Shown in pieces: positions 53,095-61,792 of a stretch of 64,000 nt of DNA. Position 1 is the first letter of the stretch. Every line of letters starts with the position of its first letter. The DNA is from Spirochaetaceae bacterium (GTDB lineage Bacteria; Spirochaetota; Leptospiria; Leptospirales; Leptonemataceae), in NCBI GenBank assembly GCA_002729885.1, contig PBUB01000031.1, forward strand, positions 62,001 through 126,000, given 5' to 3'. Below the pieces are notes generated by a model. The model had not been told where the DNA came from and searched no databases. It was given only the letters and a program-made list of their open reading frames with translations. The position numbers were made by a program, and so were the translations under genes.

Positions 53095-54363
53095 TTAACT
53101 AAATTGCACAGACCAGACCTTGTGCAATCCATGCTTTCCTTTGAGCTGTACCGGTTCTAGCTCCTTGAAGTCAAACTTGCCGCGCACCTCATCGGAAAGC
53201 CCTTCTACAAGATCGGTATTTACAAGAACCTGACCCGGCTTTGCAATACTTTCCAGCCTGGAGGCTACGTTCACGGTATCACCAATAGCCGTATAGGATA
53301 GCTTTTGAAAGGATCCAATGTTTCCCAGGGTTACCTTGCCCGAGGCGACGCCCACTCCCATTCGCGGGGAGATCCCATAGGATTGCTGCCAGTTCTGACT
53401 CCACAGATCAAATATGCTCTGCATTTCCACCGCGGCCTGAACTGCGTTGTCCCTGTGCTCATGAGAAAACACCGGAGCTCCAAAAAGACACATAATGGCA
53501 TCTCCGATGTACTTATCGATGAGCCCTTCATAGCCCAGAAGCACTTCGGTCATGGAAGTAAAGTATTCATTCAGAAAGCTAATAACCTTTTCCGGATCCA
53601 GCTCTTCGGCCATGGTGGTGTAGCCCCGAATGTCGGCAAACAGCACCGATACTTCCTGCTCTGTACCTTTTTGCTCCAGGGCAATGTCGCCCTGCATAAT
53701 ACCCTGCACGATGGCCGGATCCACATACATACCGAATACGGACTGTATCTTTTTTTTCTCTTCTTCCAGCTTGTTTCGCGATTCGTATTCTTTTTCCAGC
53801 TCCCGGCGCATTTCAGAAACCAGATCATTTAGATCTTTGATCTCGGATTGGGAAGTTCCGTGAGCTGACTGGAATCTATGAAGTGCATCGTCAATCTGAC
53901 GATATAGAAGCTTTGTGCGAAATTGCATTCGAAATAGATTTCGCAGCCTGTACTGAAGCAAATAGGCATTGGTCTTTTTCTTGGGGAAGAACTCTGCGAC
54001 GCCGGCCCGAAAAGCATATACCCCGAACATATCTTCCTGGAGGTCTGAATACACCACTATGGGACTATCTGCAGCACCGGGCTCATCCATCAGTCGGTCT
54101 ATAAATACAGTGGGATCCCCCTGTCCCGGTAACACAACCTCGGTAAAAAGCACGTCAATACGATCGGAATTCAATTCATCGATAGCCTCTTCCACGCTGT
54201 CCGTCCAACGTACCGTTACATAATCACCAAACCAGTAGGTAAGAAACCCGGACAGGGTTTCATAGGCTTTTCGATCCGGGTCCAGATGCAAAACCCGGAC
54301 GCCTTCTTCGATGGAGGAATCTATGGAAGACACAGTGCAATCCGCATGCAAAACCGGCGGCAT
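53095..54363 (-). CDS. Receiver-domain adenylate cyclase with Glu at the phosphorylation site
   Basis: A 422-residue cytoplasmic cyclase. The N-terminal receiver-like domain (about 22-140) has VRVLHLDPDRKAYETL, but the phosphoacceptor position reads VLFTEVVLPG, with Glu where Asp is expected; PIVVYSDLQ and FFPKKKT supply the later Ser and Lys. A coiled coil (DLNDLVSEMRRELEKEYESR) and VFGMYVDPAIVQGIM lead to the catalytic domain: LFADIRGYTT, DKYIGDAIMCLFG, YTAIGDTVNVASRLES. Both metal Asp residues, Lys and Thr (base selection) and Asn/Arg are present. Glu may mimic constant phosphorylation or mark a pseudo-receiver. Start ATG 54363 is divergent from the phosphotransacylase gene. Confidence 0.93.
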   Translation of the reverse strand: MPPVLHADCTVSSIDSSIEEGVRVLHLDPDRKAYETLSGFLTYWFGDYVTVRWTDSVEEAIDELNSDRIDVLFTEVVLPGQGDPTVFIDRLMDEPGAADSPIVVYSDLQEDMFGVYAFRAGVAEFFPKKKTNAYLLQYRLRNLFRMQFRTKLLYRQIDDALHRFQSAHGTSQSEIKDLNDLVSEMRRELEKEYESRNKLEEEKKKIQSVFGMYVDPAIVQGIMQGDIALEQKGTEQEVSVLFADIRGYTTMAEELDPEKVISFLNEYFTSMTEVLLGYEGLIDKYIGDAIMCLFGAPVFSHEHRDNAVQAAVEMQSIFDLWSQNWQQSYGISPRMGVGVASGKVTLGNIGSFQKLSYTAIGDTVNVASRLESIAKPGQVLVNTDLVEGLSDEVRGKFDFKELEPVQLKGKHGLHKVWSVQFS

Positions 54364-54413
54364 TCAACTCCTTTTTTCACTTGCCTGGAGGCTTGAATAA
54401 CACTTCCTGCGGT

Positions 54414-55355
54414 ATGATTCAAAATTTCGACCAGGTGCTGGACAAGATCAATGATTACCCGGTGCAGCGTATTGCTGTGGCCAACGGGGTGGACCCGGCT
54501 ACACTGCAGGCTGTATGCGAAGCCAGGGATAAGTCTATTGCTGAAGCTGCACTTTTCGGGGATGAGGCCCTGATCAAAGAGAATGCAGAGAAGCAGGGCC
54601 TGGATTTGAAAGGTATCGATATTATCGATCATAAAGAACCCATCCATGCTGCTAACGCTGCGGTTAAATCGGTAAGCGAAGGAAAATGCAGCATCTACAT
54701 GAAAGGCTACATCCACAGCGATGACTTTCTAAGAACGGTAATCTCCAGGGATGCAGGGCTCAGAACAGAGAATATCCTGAACCATGTATTTATCCTGGAG
54801 GCCAAACATCTGGGCCGGCTTCTGTTCATTACAGATGGAGCCATGAACATTAAACCGGACCTTGAAGAGAAAGCCAGGATCATCGCAAATACCGTGGCTC
54901 TGGCTCAGACCTTTGACATTGCCAAACCGAAGGTAGCTGTGCTGAGCGCAGTGGAAGTAATCGCCCCCAAGATTGAATCTACCCTGGAAGCTGCAGCGCT
55001 TGCCAAAATGGGGGATCGTAACCAGTTCCATGGCGGCCTGGTGGATGGACCTTTTGCCCTGGACAATGCTATCAGCGAAGAGGCTGCAGCCTATAAAAAG
55101 ATCGGCGGCGAAGTAGCGGGAAAAGCTGACATACTTCTGGTTCCGGATATTGTTACCGGGAATGCACTGGCCAAGAGCTTCGCACATATCACAGGCGGAA
55201 CATCTGCAGGTTTGATTTACGGAGCCTCCGCTCCGGTGGTACTTCCCAGTCGCTCCGATCCGGAACGCTGCAAGTTAATGGGTATTGCTTGTGCCGTCTA
55301 TGTGGCCGGAGCCCAGGCGCAAAAGCGGGTAAAAATCGGGAAGGTCCATTTCTAG
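54414..55355 (+). CDS. Phosphate acetyl/butyryltransferase
   Basis: The 313-residue enzyme interconverts acyl-CoA and acyl-phosphate. It is of the short Ptb/Pta type: RIAVANGVDPATLQAV, ALFGDEALIKENA, CSIYMKGYIHSDDFLRTVIS, then LEAKHLGRLLFITDGAMNI and the C-terminal KADILLVPDIVTGNALAKSF and GLIYGASAPVVLPSRSD. Followed at 218 bp by acetate kinase, so acetyl-phosphate/acetate is the likely pair, although butyryl-CoA use cannot be excluded. ATG 54414 is chosen; a TTG at 54381 or 54393 in the GGAGG-containing leader is possible. The 55356-55573 gap is GC-rich and shows no gene. Confidence 0.88.
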   Translation: MIQNFDQVLDKINDYPVQRIAVANGVDPATLQAVCEARDKSIAEAALFGDEALIKENAEKQGLDLKGIDIIDHKEPIHAANAAVKSVSEGKCSIYMKGYIHSDDFLRTVISRDAGLRTENILNHVFILEAKHLGRLLFITDGAMNIKPDLEEKARIIANTVALAQTFDIAKPKVAVLSAVEVIAPKIESTLEAAALAKMGDRNQFHGGLVDGPFALDNAISEEAAAYKKIGGEVAGKADILLVPDIVTGNALAKSFAHITGGTSAGLIYGASAPVVLPSRSDPERCKLMGIACAVYVAGAQAQKRVKIGKVHF

Positions 55356-55573
55356 GCCAACGGAAGGAAGCGGACATCCGACCTCGGTTTTCGGTCCTGG
55401 CGACCGTGGGACTACGAACTGGCATCAGCGCCGGAAGGACCCGGGGCGATCTCAGATTCTGGCCCTGCAGCAAGCTGACTGGAAGTTCGGGCCTCCCGGG
55501 GCCCCTTGCTCCGAAAAGCAGACCAGCATTCCGAGACATGCCTGACCCTGGCGCAAAACTTTGAGAGTATAAT

Positions 55574-56782
55574 ATGAAAAATGAAATCCTGGTCTGCAAT
55601 TCTGGTTCATCTTCTCTGAAGCTGGATGTATTTCGCTCCGGTGAGGCACTGAATTATCTGGCCTCGGCCTCTGTAGATCGCATTGGACAGAGCGATGGAC
55701 CGAAAAGCGAACTGAAGATAGAAATTGAGAACGGACAGACGCATAAAGAAGAAGGCGTTTTCGAAGACCATCGCAGCGCTCTGTTACGCATCTCCGAGAT
55801 TCTGGAAAAAGAGAATGTATTTCTAAATGATCATCGCATGGCAGTGGGTCATCGAGTGGTGCATGGAGGGCCCACTATCACTCGACCTGTGCTTATAGAT
55901 CATGAAATTGAAAAAACCATCGATGAATGCAGTATCTATGCACCTCTTCACAATCCTGCAAACCTGAACGGAATCAAAGTGGCCCGAGAGCTATTTGACT
56001 GCCCCCAGGTGGCAGTATTCGACACCGCCTTTCATGCACAGATGCCTGCACCGGCCCGTACCTATGCCATACCTCGTGAGCTGGCTCGAAAGCACGGAAT
56101 ACAGCGATACGGATTTCATGGAACCTCCCATGGTTACGTGGCCGAAATCGCAGCCCGAAATCTAAATCGCGCTCTGCAGGATCTGAACTTAATCACCCTT
56201 CATCTGGGCAACGGGGCCAGCGCCTGCGCCATCCATAAGGGGATCAGCATCGATACCAGCATGGGCTTTACTCCGCTGGAAGGCCTGGTTATGGGCACTC
56301 GCTCCGGAGATCTGGATCCGGCCATTGTCGCCTATCTACAGGAAAAAGAGAAACTAATCTTTCAGGAAGTGGATACATTGCTTAATCGACAGTCCGGCCT
56401 TCTGGGATTGGGCGGGGCTTCCGATATGCGAGATCTACTGGAGAAGGAAAAACAGGGAGACCAGGATGCAGCCCTGGCCATCGATGCATTCTGCTATAGA
56501 ATTCGAAAGTACATTGGAGCCTATTTCGCAGCCATTGGAGATCCGGTGGATGCCATTATATTCACGGCAGGCATTGGCGAGAATTCGCCAGCCATAAGAC
56601 AGAGAGTAATGGATAATCTATTCGCAGACAGAATCTATTTTGACTCGGCAGCGAATGAAAAGCGCATCGAAAATCGAGAAGGAAACCTGCTAACAAGAGA
56701 ACACAGCCCGGTAGCTGTGTATGCAATCCCCACAGACGAAGAGTGGATGATTGCCAGACTTACCAGGGATCTGCTGGTCTAG
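55574..56782 (+). CDS. ackA: Acetate kinase
   Basis: A 402-residue acetokinase that converts acetyl-phosphate and ADP to acetate and ATP, or the reverse. Diagnostic segments are LVCNSGSSSLKLDVF (N, S, S phosphate loop), VGHRVVHGGP, APLHNPANLNGI, FDTAFHAQMPAPARTYAIP, RYGFHGTSHGYVA, LITLHLGNGASACAI, DTSMGFTPLEGLVMGTRSGD and IFTAGIGENSP. Length and start are standard. It is next to a phosphotransacylase, completing the overflow/acetate activation pathway. The C-terminus is followed after 38 bp by maf. Confidence 0.97.
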   Translation: MKNEILVCNSGSSSLKLDVFRSGEALNYLASASVDRIGQSDGPKSELKIEIENGQTHKEEGVFEDHRSALLRISEILEKENVFLNDHRMAVGHRVVHGGPTITRPVLIDHEIEKTIDECSIYAPLHNPANLNGIKVARELFDCPQVAVFDTAFHAQMPAPARTYAIPRELARKHGIQRYGFHGTSHGYVAEIAARNLNRALQDLNLITLHLGNGASACAIHKGISIDTSMGFTPLEGLVMGTRSGDLDPAIVAYLQEKEKLIFQEVDTLLNRQSGLLGLGGASDMRDLLEKEKQGDQDAALAIDAFCYRIRKYIGAYFAAIGDPVDAIIFTAGIGENSPAIRQRVMDNLFADRIYFDSAANEKRIENREGNLLTREHSPVAVYAIPTDEEWMIARLTRDLLV

Positions 56783-56820
56783 ATCGCCAACCTGGAATCG
56801 AACCCGGGCCCCCTTTAGAA

Positions 56821-57423
56821 ATGGACAATTTCATTCTAGCTTCCGCATCCCCCAGACGCAAACAGCTATTAGAAGGCCTTGATCTGCAATTCCTGGTCCG
56901 GCCGATAGATGCAGACGAAAGCCTGGATCAAGGACAGCAGGAGCATCCGGCTGCATATATCGCCAGGCGAAAGGCCAAAATAGCCCATATGCTCTACCCG
57001 GACAGCTGGATTCTGGCATGCGATACAGTTGTAGAAATCCCTGAAACAGAACCGGTGTACCTGGGCAAAGCCAGTAGCCGAGATGAGGCCCGTTCCATGC
57101 TGCTTTCACTTTCTGACAGGGAACATGTTGTTCGTACAGGACATTCCCTGGTTTCGCCCGGGGGAGACATCTACGAAATGATGCCCACCACTCGGGTAAG
57201 ATTTCGCAATCTGAATCCGAGACTGCTGGAATGGTATCTGGACACCAATGAATGGACGGACAAAGCAGGCTCCTACGGAATCCAGGAAAAAGGAGCGCTA
57301 CTTATTGAATCTCTAAGCGGAGACTATTTCAATGTTGTGGGCCTATCGATTCTGGCGGTGGATGGACTATTCCAAAAGGCAGGCCTGCAACTGCTGGATT
57401 TCTCAAAGCAAGATAGACCTTAG
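56821..57423 (+). CDS. maf: Maf-family nucleotide pyrophosphatase
   Basis: A 200-residue house-cleaning enzyme that hydrolyses non-canonical or modified NTPs to monophosphates. The start FILASASPRRKQLLEGL is the family phosphate-binding motif. The catalytic Asp lies in SWILACDTVVEI, followed by KASSRDEARSMLLSLS and the C-terminal GSYGIQEKGALLIESLSGDYFNVVGLSI (read about residues 165-192). ATG 56821 is fixed by this N-terminus although the frame is open upstream. It lies 38 bp after ackA, possibly co-transcribed. Confidence 0.94.
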   Translation: MDNFILASASPRRKQLLEGLDLQFLVRPIDADESLDQGQQEHPAAYIARRKAKIAHMLYPDSWILACDTVVEIPETEPVYLGKASSRDEARSMLLSLSDREHVVRTGHSLVSPGGDIYEMMPTTRVRFRNLNPRLLEWYLDTNEWTDKAGSYGIQEKGALLIESLSGDYFNVVGLSILAVDGLFQKAGLQLLDFSKQDRP

Positions 57424-57530
57424 ATGGACCTTAGAGCAGAGTCTTTAGAAGGCCTGTGCAGACATAGAGCGGCCGAGCTCAATCAGACGAACTTTCACAT
57501 CCAGTTCTATCCAGTTCTATCGGAGAGGCC

Positions 57531-58106
57531 CTAATTCCCGTTACTTCGAATTAAATCGAAGAATTCCTGACGAGTTCTGGGGTCTTCGCGAAACGAGCCC
57601 AGTAGAGTGGAGCTGGTCATTATAGAATGCTGCTTTTCCACACCACGACAGGTCATGCACATATGCCTGGCCTCAATAACCACACCGACGCCGGCAGGCT
57701 TCAATTCAGTATCTATAGCTGTGGCGATTTGATGACATAGCTCTTCCTGGATTTGTAACCTGCGAGCAAACACCTCCATGACTCGGGCAAGCTTACTAAT
57801 GCCCAGGACCTTCCCTTTGGGAATGTAGCCGATATGACATTTACCGGTAAATGGTAGCATATGGTGTTCGCACATGGAATAGAGCTCAATATTGGAAAGC
57901 ACCACCATCTCTTCTGTGCTGGAAGTGAAGGTCTTTCCCAGGATCTCTTTATGATCCTTTTGATAGCCACTGTAGATATGCTCATAGGAACGAACCACTC
58001 GGTCCGGAGTATCCTGCAGACCTTCTCGATCCGGGTCATCCCCTATGTAGCGTAGCAATGTACGCACAGCATCCAGTGCCTGCTCTCGGCTTACTTCTTT
58101 GTTCAA
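57531..58106 (-). CDS. folE: GTP cyclohydrolase I
   Basis: FolE makes 7,8-dihydroneopterin triphosphate from GTP, the first step of folate (or queuosine) biosynthesis. The 191-residue product carries zinc ligands and catalytic residues in [20 protein letters not shown] and [16 protein letters not shown], plus [18 protein letters not shown]. Start: TTG 58106 with AGGAG seven bases upstream, giving [18 protein letters not shown]. The longer frame to 58148 would add an unrelated hydrophobic stretch. It is divergent from rph with 83 bp between. Confidence 0.95.
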   Translation of the reverse strand: MNKEVSREQALDAVRTLLRYIGDDPDREGLQDTPDRVVRSYEHIYSGYQKDHKEILGKTFTSSTEEMVVLSNIELYSMCEHHMLPFTGKCHIGYIPKGKVLGISKLARVMEVFARRLQIQEELCHQIATAIDTELKPAGVGVVIEARHMCMTCRGVEKQHSIMTSSTLLGSFREDPRTRQEFFDLIRSNGN

Positions 58107-58189
58107 ATGAGTGCTCCTGAAAGTGAATAGAACAAGACACAAGAACAATAGATCCGGACACGTGGGCCAGAGTTTTTTTCTAGATCAGA

Positions 58190-58963
58190 ATGACTGGCCC
58201 TGGAAGTCCGCTATCAAATGCTGACTCAATGAATGAAATCCGAGATGTAATTATTGAAAACTTTGATACTGGAGCGGCAGGCTCCATCCTCATATCAGCG
58301 GGGAAAACTCGTGTTCTTTGCACCGCTTCCCTGTCTACGGATCTACCTGGCTGGCTGGCCTCCAAAGAGCCTCCATCCGGCTGGATCAGCTCTGAGTACA
58401 ATATGCTTCCCGGCTCCACATCTCCGCGAAAAAGAAGAGGCACCGATGGCCGTAGCACAGAAATCCAGAGACTGATTGGACGCTCTCTCAGGGCGATGGT
58501 AGAACTAACGTCCATACCCGGGCTGAGTATTATTTGCGACTGTGAGGTGCTTCAAGCTGACGGAGGCACCCGAACAGCTTCCATAACTGGTGCTTCCGTA
58601 AGTCTGATGATTGCTCTGGGAGCGGCCCTGGACGATGGCCGATTGGCTGCACCGCCCACAGACCGGTTGCCGGTGGAACTGGTAACAGCTATCAGTGCCG
58701 GTGTTGTGGATGGAAAATGCGTTGTGGATCTGGACTATGAAAAAGATAGCCGGGCAGATGTAGATTTGAACGCGGTTCAGAATCAGAAGAAAGAGTGGAT
58801 CGAACTTCAGGGCACCGGCGAAAGGGCAGGCTTCAGCAAGGCCCAGCTGGATGAGATCCTGGATCTCTGCGACGCAGCCATCGATAAAATACGAAATCGA
58901 CAACTGGAATTTTTGAAGAAGAATCTATCGGCGAATGCCACCCGGATCCTTTTAGGAGCCTGA
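58190..58963 (+). CDS. rph: Ribonuclease PH
   Basis: RNase PH is a phosphorolytic 3'-5' exoribonuclease that trims tRNA and other RNA ends. The 257-residue product has the PH fold: ISAGKTRVLCTASLSTDLPGW, GWISSEYNMLPGSTSPRKRR, STEIQRLIGRSLRAMVEL, the catalytic ICDCEVLQADGGTRTASITG and CVVDLDYEKDSRADVDLN. The N-terminus is a little variable but the start ATG 58190 is suitable. Upstream lies maf, a common neighbour, but here folE intervenes on the opposite strand. Confidence 0.96.
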   Translation: MTGPGSPLSNADSMNEIRDVIIENFDTGAAGSILISAGKTRVLCTASLSTDLPGWLASKEPPSGWISSEYNMLPGSTSPRKRRGTDGRSTEIQRLIGRSLRAMVELTSIPGLSIICDCEVLQADGGTRTASITGASVSLMIALGAALDDGRLAAPPTDRLPVELVTAISAGVVDGKCVVDLDYEKDSRADVDLNAVQNQKKEWIELQGTGERAGFSKAQLDEILDLCDAAIDKIRNRQLEFLKKNLSANATRILLGA

Positions 58964-59043
58964 AGATTCGAATATTTTGCTTTTCTATGTGCTCCAGTTC
59001 TGATATACAAGCGGGAAACCGCCTTCCCGGGCTGGAGCACTTA

Positions 59044-60690
59044 ATGAGATTTCGCCATCGCATCACACCGATTCTTGCAATCATCGCATTACTCTTTCCT
59101 TACAGTTATGTGTCAGCAGAGGACTGGGAATCTACCAGCTGGCTGGATGGACTTACAATGTTTGGAATGGTACGCCTGCGCCCGGAGTTCAGGGCCAACG
59201 GAGATTTCAATCGAAAGACCGACGATACCGATGAATTCGTGGCAAGCAAGATCCAGTTCGGCATGCAGAAGAAATTTACCGAAGATACTTCCATTGTGAT
59301 TCGCCTGCAGGATTCCCGTCTCTGGGGAGGTAGCCCTGGATCCGATACAGGATTTTCCACAGCCAACGATACGACTCAGGAATCCCTGGATTTAAGAGAA
59401 GGATACATCCGCTCCGACAACCTCCTAGGCCCTCTAGGCATTACAGCAGGACGCCAGATCCTGGATTATGGCGGGGGCCGGCAGATCGGTCGCACGGACT
59501 GGAACAATGTAGGCCGCAGCTTTGATGCCCTGGAGTTTCACTGGGATCTGGGGCTATGGCATGCATCCCTGGCAGGTGCAGTACTTGCCGAAGAAGATAA
59601 TAATGGCGGCGGTAATAATACCGGCGTTGGCAGATCCAATGCCTCCGAGATTACATTCAATTGCGATCCTGCCACCGGCCTCTGCACGGTGCAGTCCAGC
59701 ACCCCTCGTGAGCTGGATGATGCCTATATGGGCGTTTTCTATAATGAACTGAAATTCCATCCGCAGTTCCAGGTGGAACCTTACTACATTGGAATTTACA
59801 AAAAGTGGATTCCCGCCACAACCTCCCCCTTTCCGGGCTTGCCTGTGCCTCCAAAAGAGCGAAGCCGGCAGAGAGACAATCTACATACATTCGGAATCCG
59901 ATTCACCAATAAGACTGTGAACGGAAAGAGTGCATCGGAACTCATTGATTATTCCCTGGAATTTGCGTATCAGACCGGCTTCAACGGACAGAGAGTGCAG
60001 TCCGACTGGGACATACTGAACCAGACAGATCCCAATGGTAATCCCATCTACACAGACAGGCAATATTACGATGCGTATGCCGCCTACGGAGAAATCGGTA
60101 TTCGTCCAATGGATTTCATGCGAGTTGCTGTAGCCATGGATGTAGCGTCCGGAGATCCAGATCGAAGCGATGCGGCTGTGGCCACCTATCAGCAACTGTT
60201 TCCTACCAACCACGGAGCCATGGGCGACATGGATCTTGTGGGCTCCCGGAACCTGGTGGGCCGAGCGCTGAAGCTGGCCTTTGCCATGGGCAAATTCGGT
60301 AATCTTCAACTGGCCTACTGGCATTTTCAGAAGCATAAAGCTCAGGATAGCCTTTACGGGAATGGAGGCGAAGTCTTGAGAGATCTGGATGGAGATTTGC
60401 TCAGCACCGAAACCCGAACCAATGCTCGTTACTCCCCGGTGCTGGATTCCACAGGAAAGATTACCGAGCATCCGGTGGCCGAACTGGGCACTCAGCTATT
60501 CCATGAATACAATCTGATCTATTCATTCAAAGCCAACGGACTGAAGTTCAATATGGGGTATGGCCAGGCCCACGCTCTGGATGCCGTTCGCCATGCTGTG
60601 GACGAAACCTATATGAAACCGGATCTACGAGAACCCGCCTTCGATCCCAGAAGTCAATGGGCCTATTTCATGCTCACCGCAGAGTTCTAG
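59044..60690 (+). CDS. Large outer-membrane porin (alginate-export/AlgE-like)
   Basis: A 548-residue exported protein. The signal peptide (ITPILAIIALLFPYSYVSAED) precedes a beta-barrel of about 500 residues rich in aromatic girdle strands. It shows GLTMFGMVRLRPEFRANGDF, VIRLQDSRLWGG, LREGYIRSDNLLGPLGIT followed by GRQILDYGGGRQIGRTDWNN (a motif typical of the alginate-export porins), and the terminal QWAYFMLTAEF with Phe last, as expected for BAM recognition. Start: GGAG lies six bases before ATG 59044. Likely substrate-specific diffusion across the outer membrane; substrate unknown. Confidence 0.87.
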   Translation: MRFRHRITPILAIIALLFPYSYVSAEDWESTSWLDGLTMFGMVRLRPEFRANGDFNRKTDDTDEFVASKIQFGMQKKFTEDTSIVIRLQDSRLWGGSPGSDTGFSTANDTTQESLDLREGYIRSDNLLGPLGITAGRQILDYGGGRQIGRTDWNNVGRSFDALEFHWDLGLWHASLAGAVLAEEDNNGGGNNTGVGRSNASEITFNCDPATGLCTVQSSTPRELDDAYMGVFYNELKFHPQFQVEPYYIGIYKKWIPATTSPFPGLPVPPKERSRQRDNLHTFGIRFTNKTVNGKSASELIDYSLEFAYQTGFNGQRVQSDWDILNQTDPNGNPIYTDRQYYDAYAAYGEIGIRPMDFMRVAVAMDVASGDPDRSDAAVATYQQLFPTNHGAMGDMDLVGSRNLVGRALKLAFAMGKFGNLQLAYWHFQKHKAQDSLYGNGGEVLRDLDGDLLSTETRTNARYSPVLDSTGKITEHPVAELGTQLFHEYNLIYSFKANGLKFNMGYGQAHALDAVRHAVDETYMKPDLREPAFDPRSQWAYFMLTAEF

Positions 60691-60731
60691 TTGCGTAAAT
60701 GGAACGTCTGTCCGCGGCCCCGGAGCCCGAT

Positions 60732-61610
60732 TCAACCCAGGCTTTCGCTTAACTTCCGTAGCTGATCGGCCACTGCCGGATCGTTTGAAATGGGCAGAGG
60801 ATTCTTTCGTTTAGTTCCGTGAAAGTAAGTGCCGGATGGGCCTGGATCTGGCAGGCTGGCCAGCTGAACCAGAGGCTTCGCTGCTTTCTTCGGAGATTTG
60901 CTGATCAGCCCCCAGATTGCATGTACAATTCCAGGATAATCGCGGATCAATCCTGTATTTACCACTCCTGGATGGAAGGCGTATACAGAAACATTTTTGC
61001 TCTGCAGCTTGCGAAACAGATCCATGGTATAGATTACATTACAAAGTTTGCTATCATTGTAGGCCTGCAGGCCGCTGTAGTTTTCCTTTCTGGCAAGTGC
61101 ATCCCCACCGGCCAGAAAATCGATCTTGCCCCGGTAATGAAGGGCCGAGGCAACATTAATGATTCGGGAAGGGGCATTGTTTTGCAGAGTGTCCAGAAGA
61201 GCCTCTGTTAGCCAGAATGGCCCCAGATGATTTACCGCAAACGTAGCTTCAATTCCTTCCGCGCTTTCTTTGCGCTGCGGATGACTTACCCCTGCATTGT
61301 TAATTAGCAGATCCAGTCCTTTGTGTCTTTTTTTGAAGTTCTTCACAAATTCCTGGATGGATTTTTTAGAGGACAGATCCAGCTCGTACAGCTCTACCCG
61401 GCTTCGACCGGACTTCATCTGAATTTCGCGCTGCACCGCCTGGCCTCGTGCAATATCTCTGGCAGTGATTACGACCTGGGCGCCCAGTTCCAGAAGCCCT
61501 ATGGCGGCCTCTTTACCTATGCCGGATGTTGCTCCGGTAATCAGGCAGAGCTTACCGCCGATGTGTTCTTTTTGAAGATTATTGAGTAAGGAATCGTCCT
61601 TGCGAGCCAT
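60732..61610 (-). CDS. Short-chain dehydrogenase/reductase (retinol-dehydrogenase-like)
   Basis: A 292-residue classical/extended SDR. It has CLITGATSGIGKEAAIGLLE (TGxxxGIG NAD(P) motif), an Arg after strand 2 (VVITARDIARG, NADP preference), DLLINNAGVSHP, the catalytic Ser in INVASALHYRG and Tyr-Lys in AYNDSKLCNVIY (YxxxK), then HPGVVNTGL. Start ATG 61610 (a TTG two codons earlier is possible). Substrate unknown; members reduce retinal-like aldehydes, lipids or xenobiotics. Confidence 0.92.
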   Translation of the reverse strand: MARKDDSLLNNLQKEHIGGKLCLITGATSGIGKEAAIGLLELGAQVVITARDIARGQAVQREIQMKSGRSRVELYELDLSSKKSIQEFVKNFKKRHKGLDLLINNAGVSHPQRKESAEGIEATFAVNHLGPFWLTEALLDTLQNNAPSRIINVASALHYRGKIDFLAGGDALARKENYSGLQAYNDSKLCNVIYTMDLFRKLQSKNVSVYAFHPGVVNTGLIRDYPGIVHAIWGLISKSPKKAAKPLVQLASLPDPGPSGTYFHGTKRKNPLPISNDPAVADQLRKLSESLG

Positions 61611-61691
61611 AAGCAAATGCGGTGTATGCCATTGCTGCTGTCAAGCCTGGTGCAGAGTTCCGAATACTTCCCTGGAACGTCTCTATAATGG

Positions 61692-61729
61692 TGAAAAAGA
61701 GGAGCGGACCGAATCGAACGGGCATCCGC
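61692..61729 (-). terminator. Possible terminator or tRNA-3'-end-like fragment
   Basis: On the minus strand GCGGA and TCCGC pair around an imperfect CCG/CGG inner stem with loop TTCGATT, and the structure is followed by TCCTCTTTTT. It lies between the FecR-domain gene and the SDR gene. The GTTCGATTC loop also matches a tRNA T-arm, but no matching 5' half is present. Confidence 0.35.
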
Positions 61730-61743
61730 CTGTGGTGAGAAAC

Positions 61744-61776
61744 TCATACGGGCTTCCGGATGGTAAGCCCGTATGA
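61744..61776 (-). terminator. Long perfect hairpin after the FecR-domain gene
   Basis: TCATACGGGCTT (61744-61755) pairs perfectly with AAGCCCGTATGA (61765-61776), with a 9-nt loop. It lies 16 bp beyond the FecR-gene stop on the minus strand and is followed there by GTTTCTC, a poor U-run. It is a likely 3' end or RNA-stabilising hairpin. Confidence 0.6.
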
Positions 61777-61792
61777 AATCCAGGACGAAAGA

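Noticed and set aside
61690..61790. Possible tRNA gene on the minus strand (T-arm-like GTTCGATTC followed by CGCTCC)
   Set aside because: No AGGAGCG-type 5' acceptor strand or D arm is found at the required distance; the neighbouring 12-bp hairpin does not form an anticodon arm.
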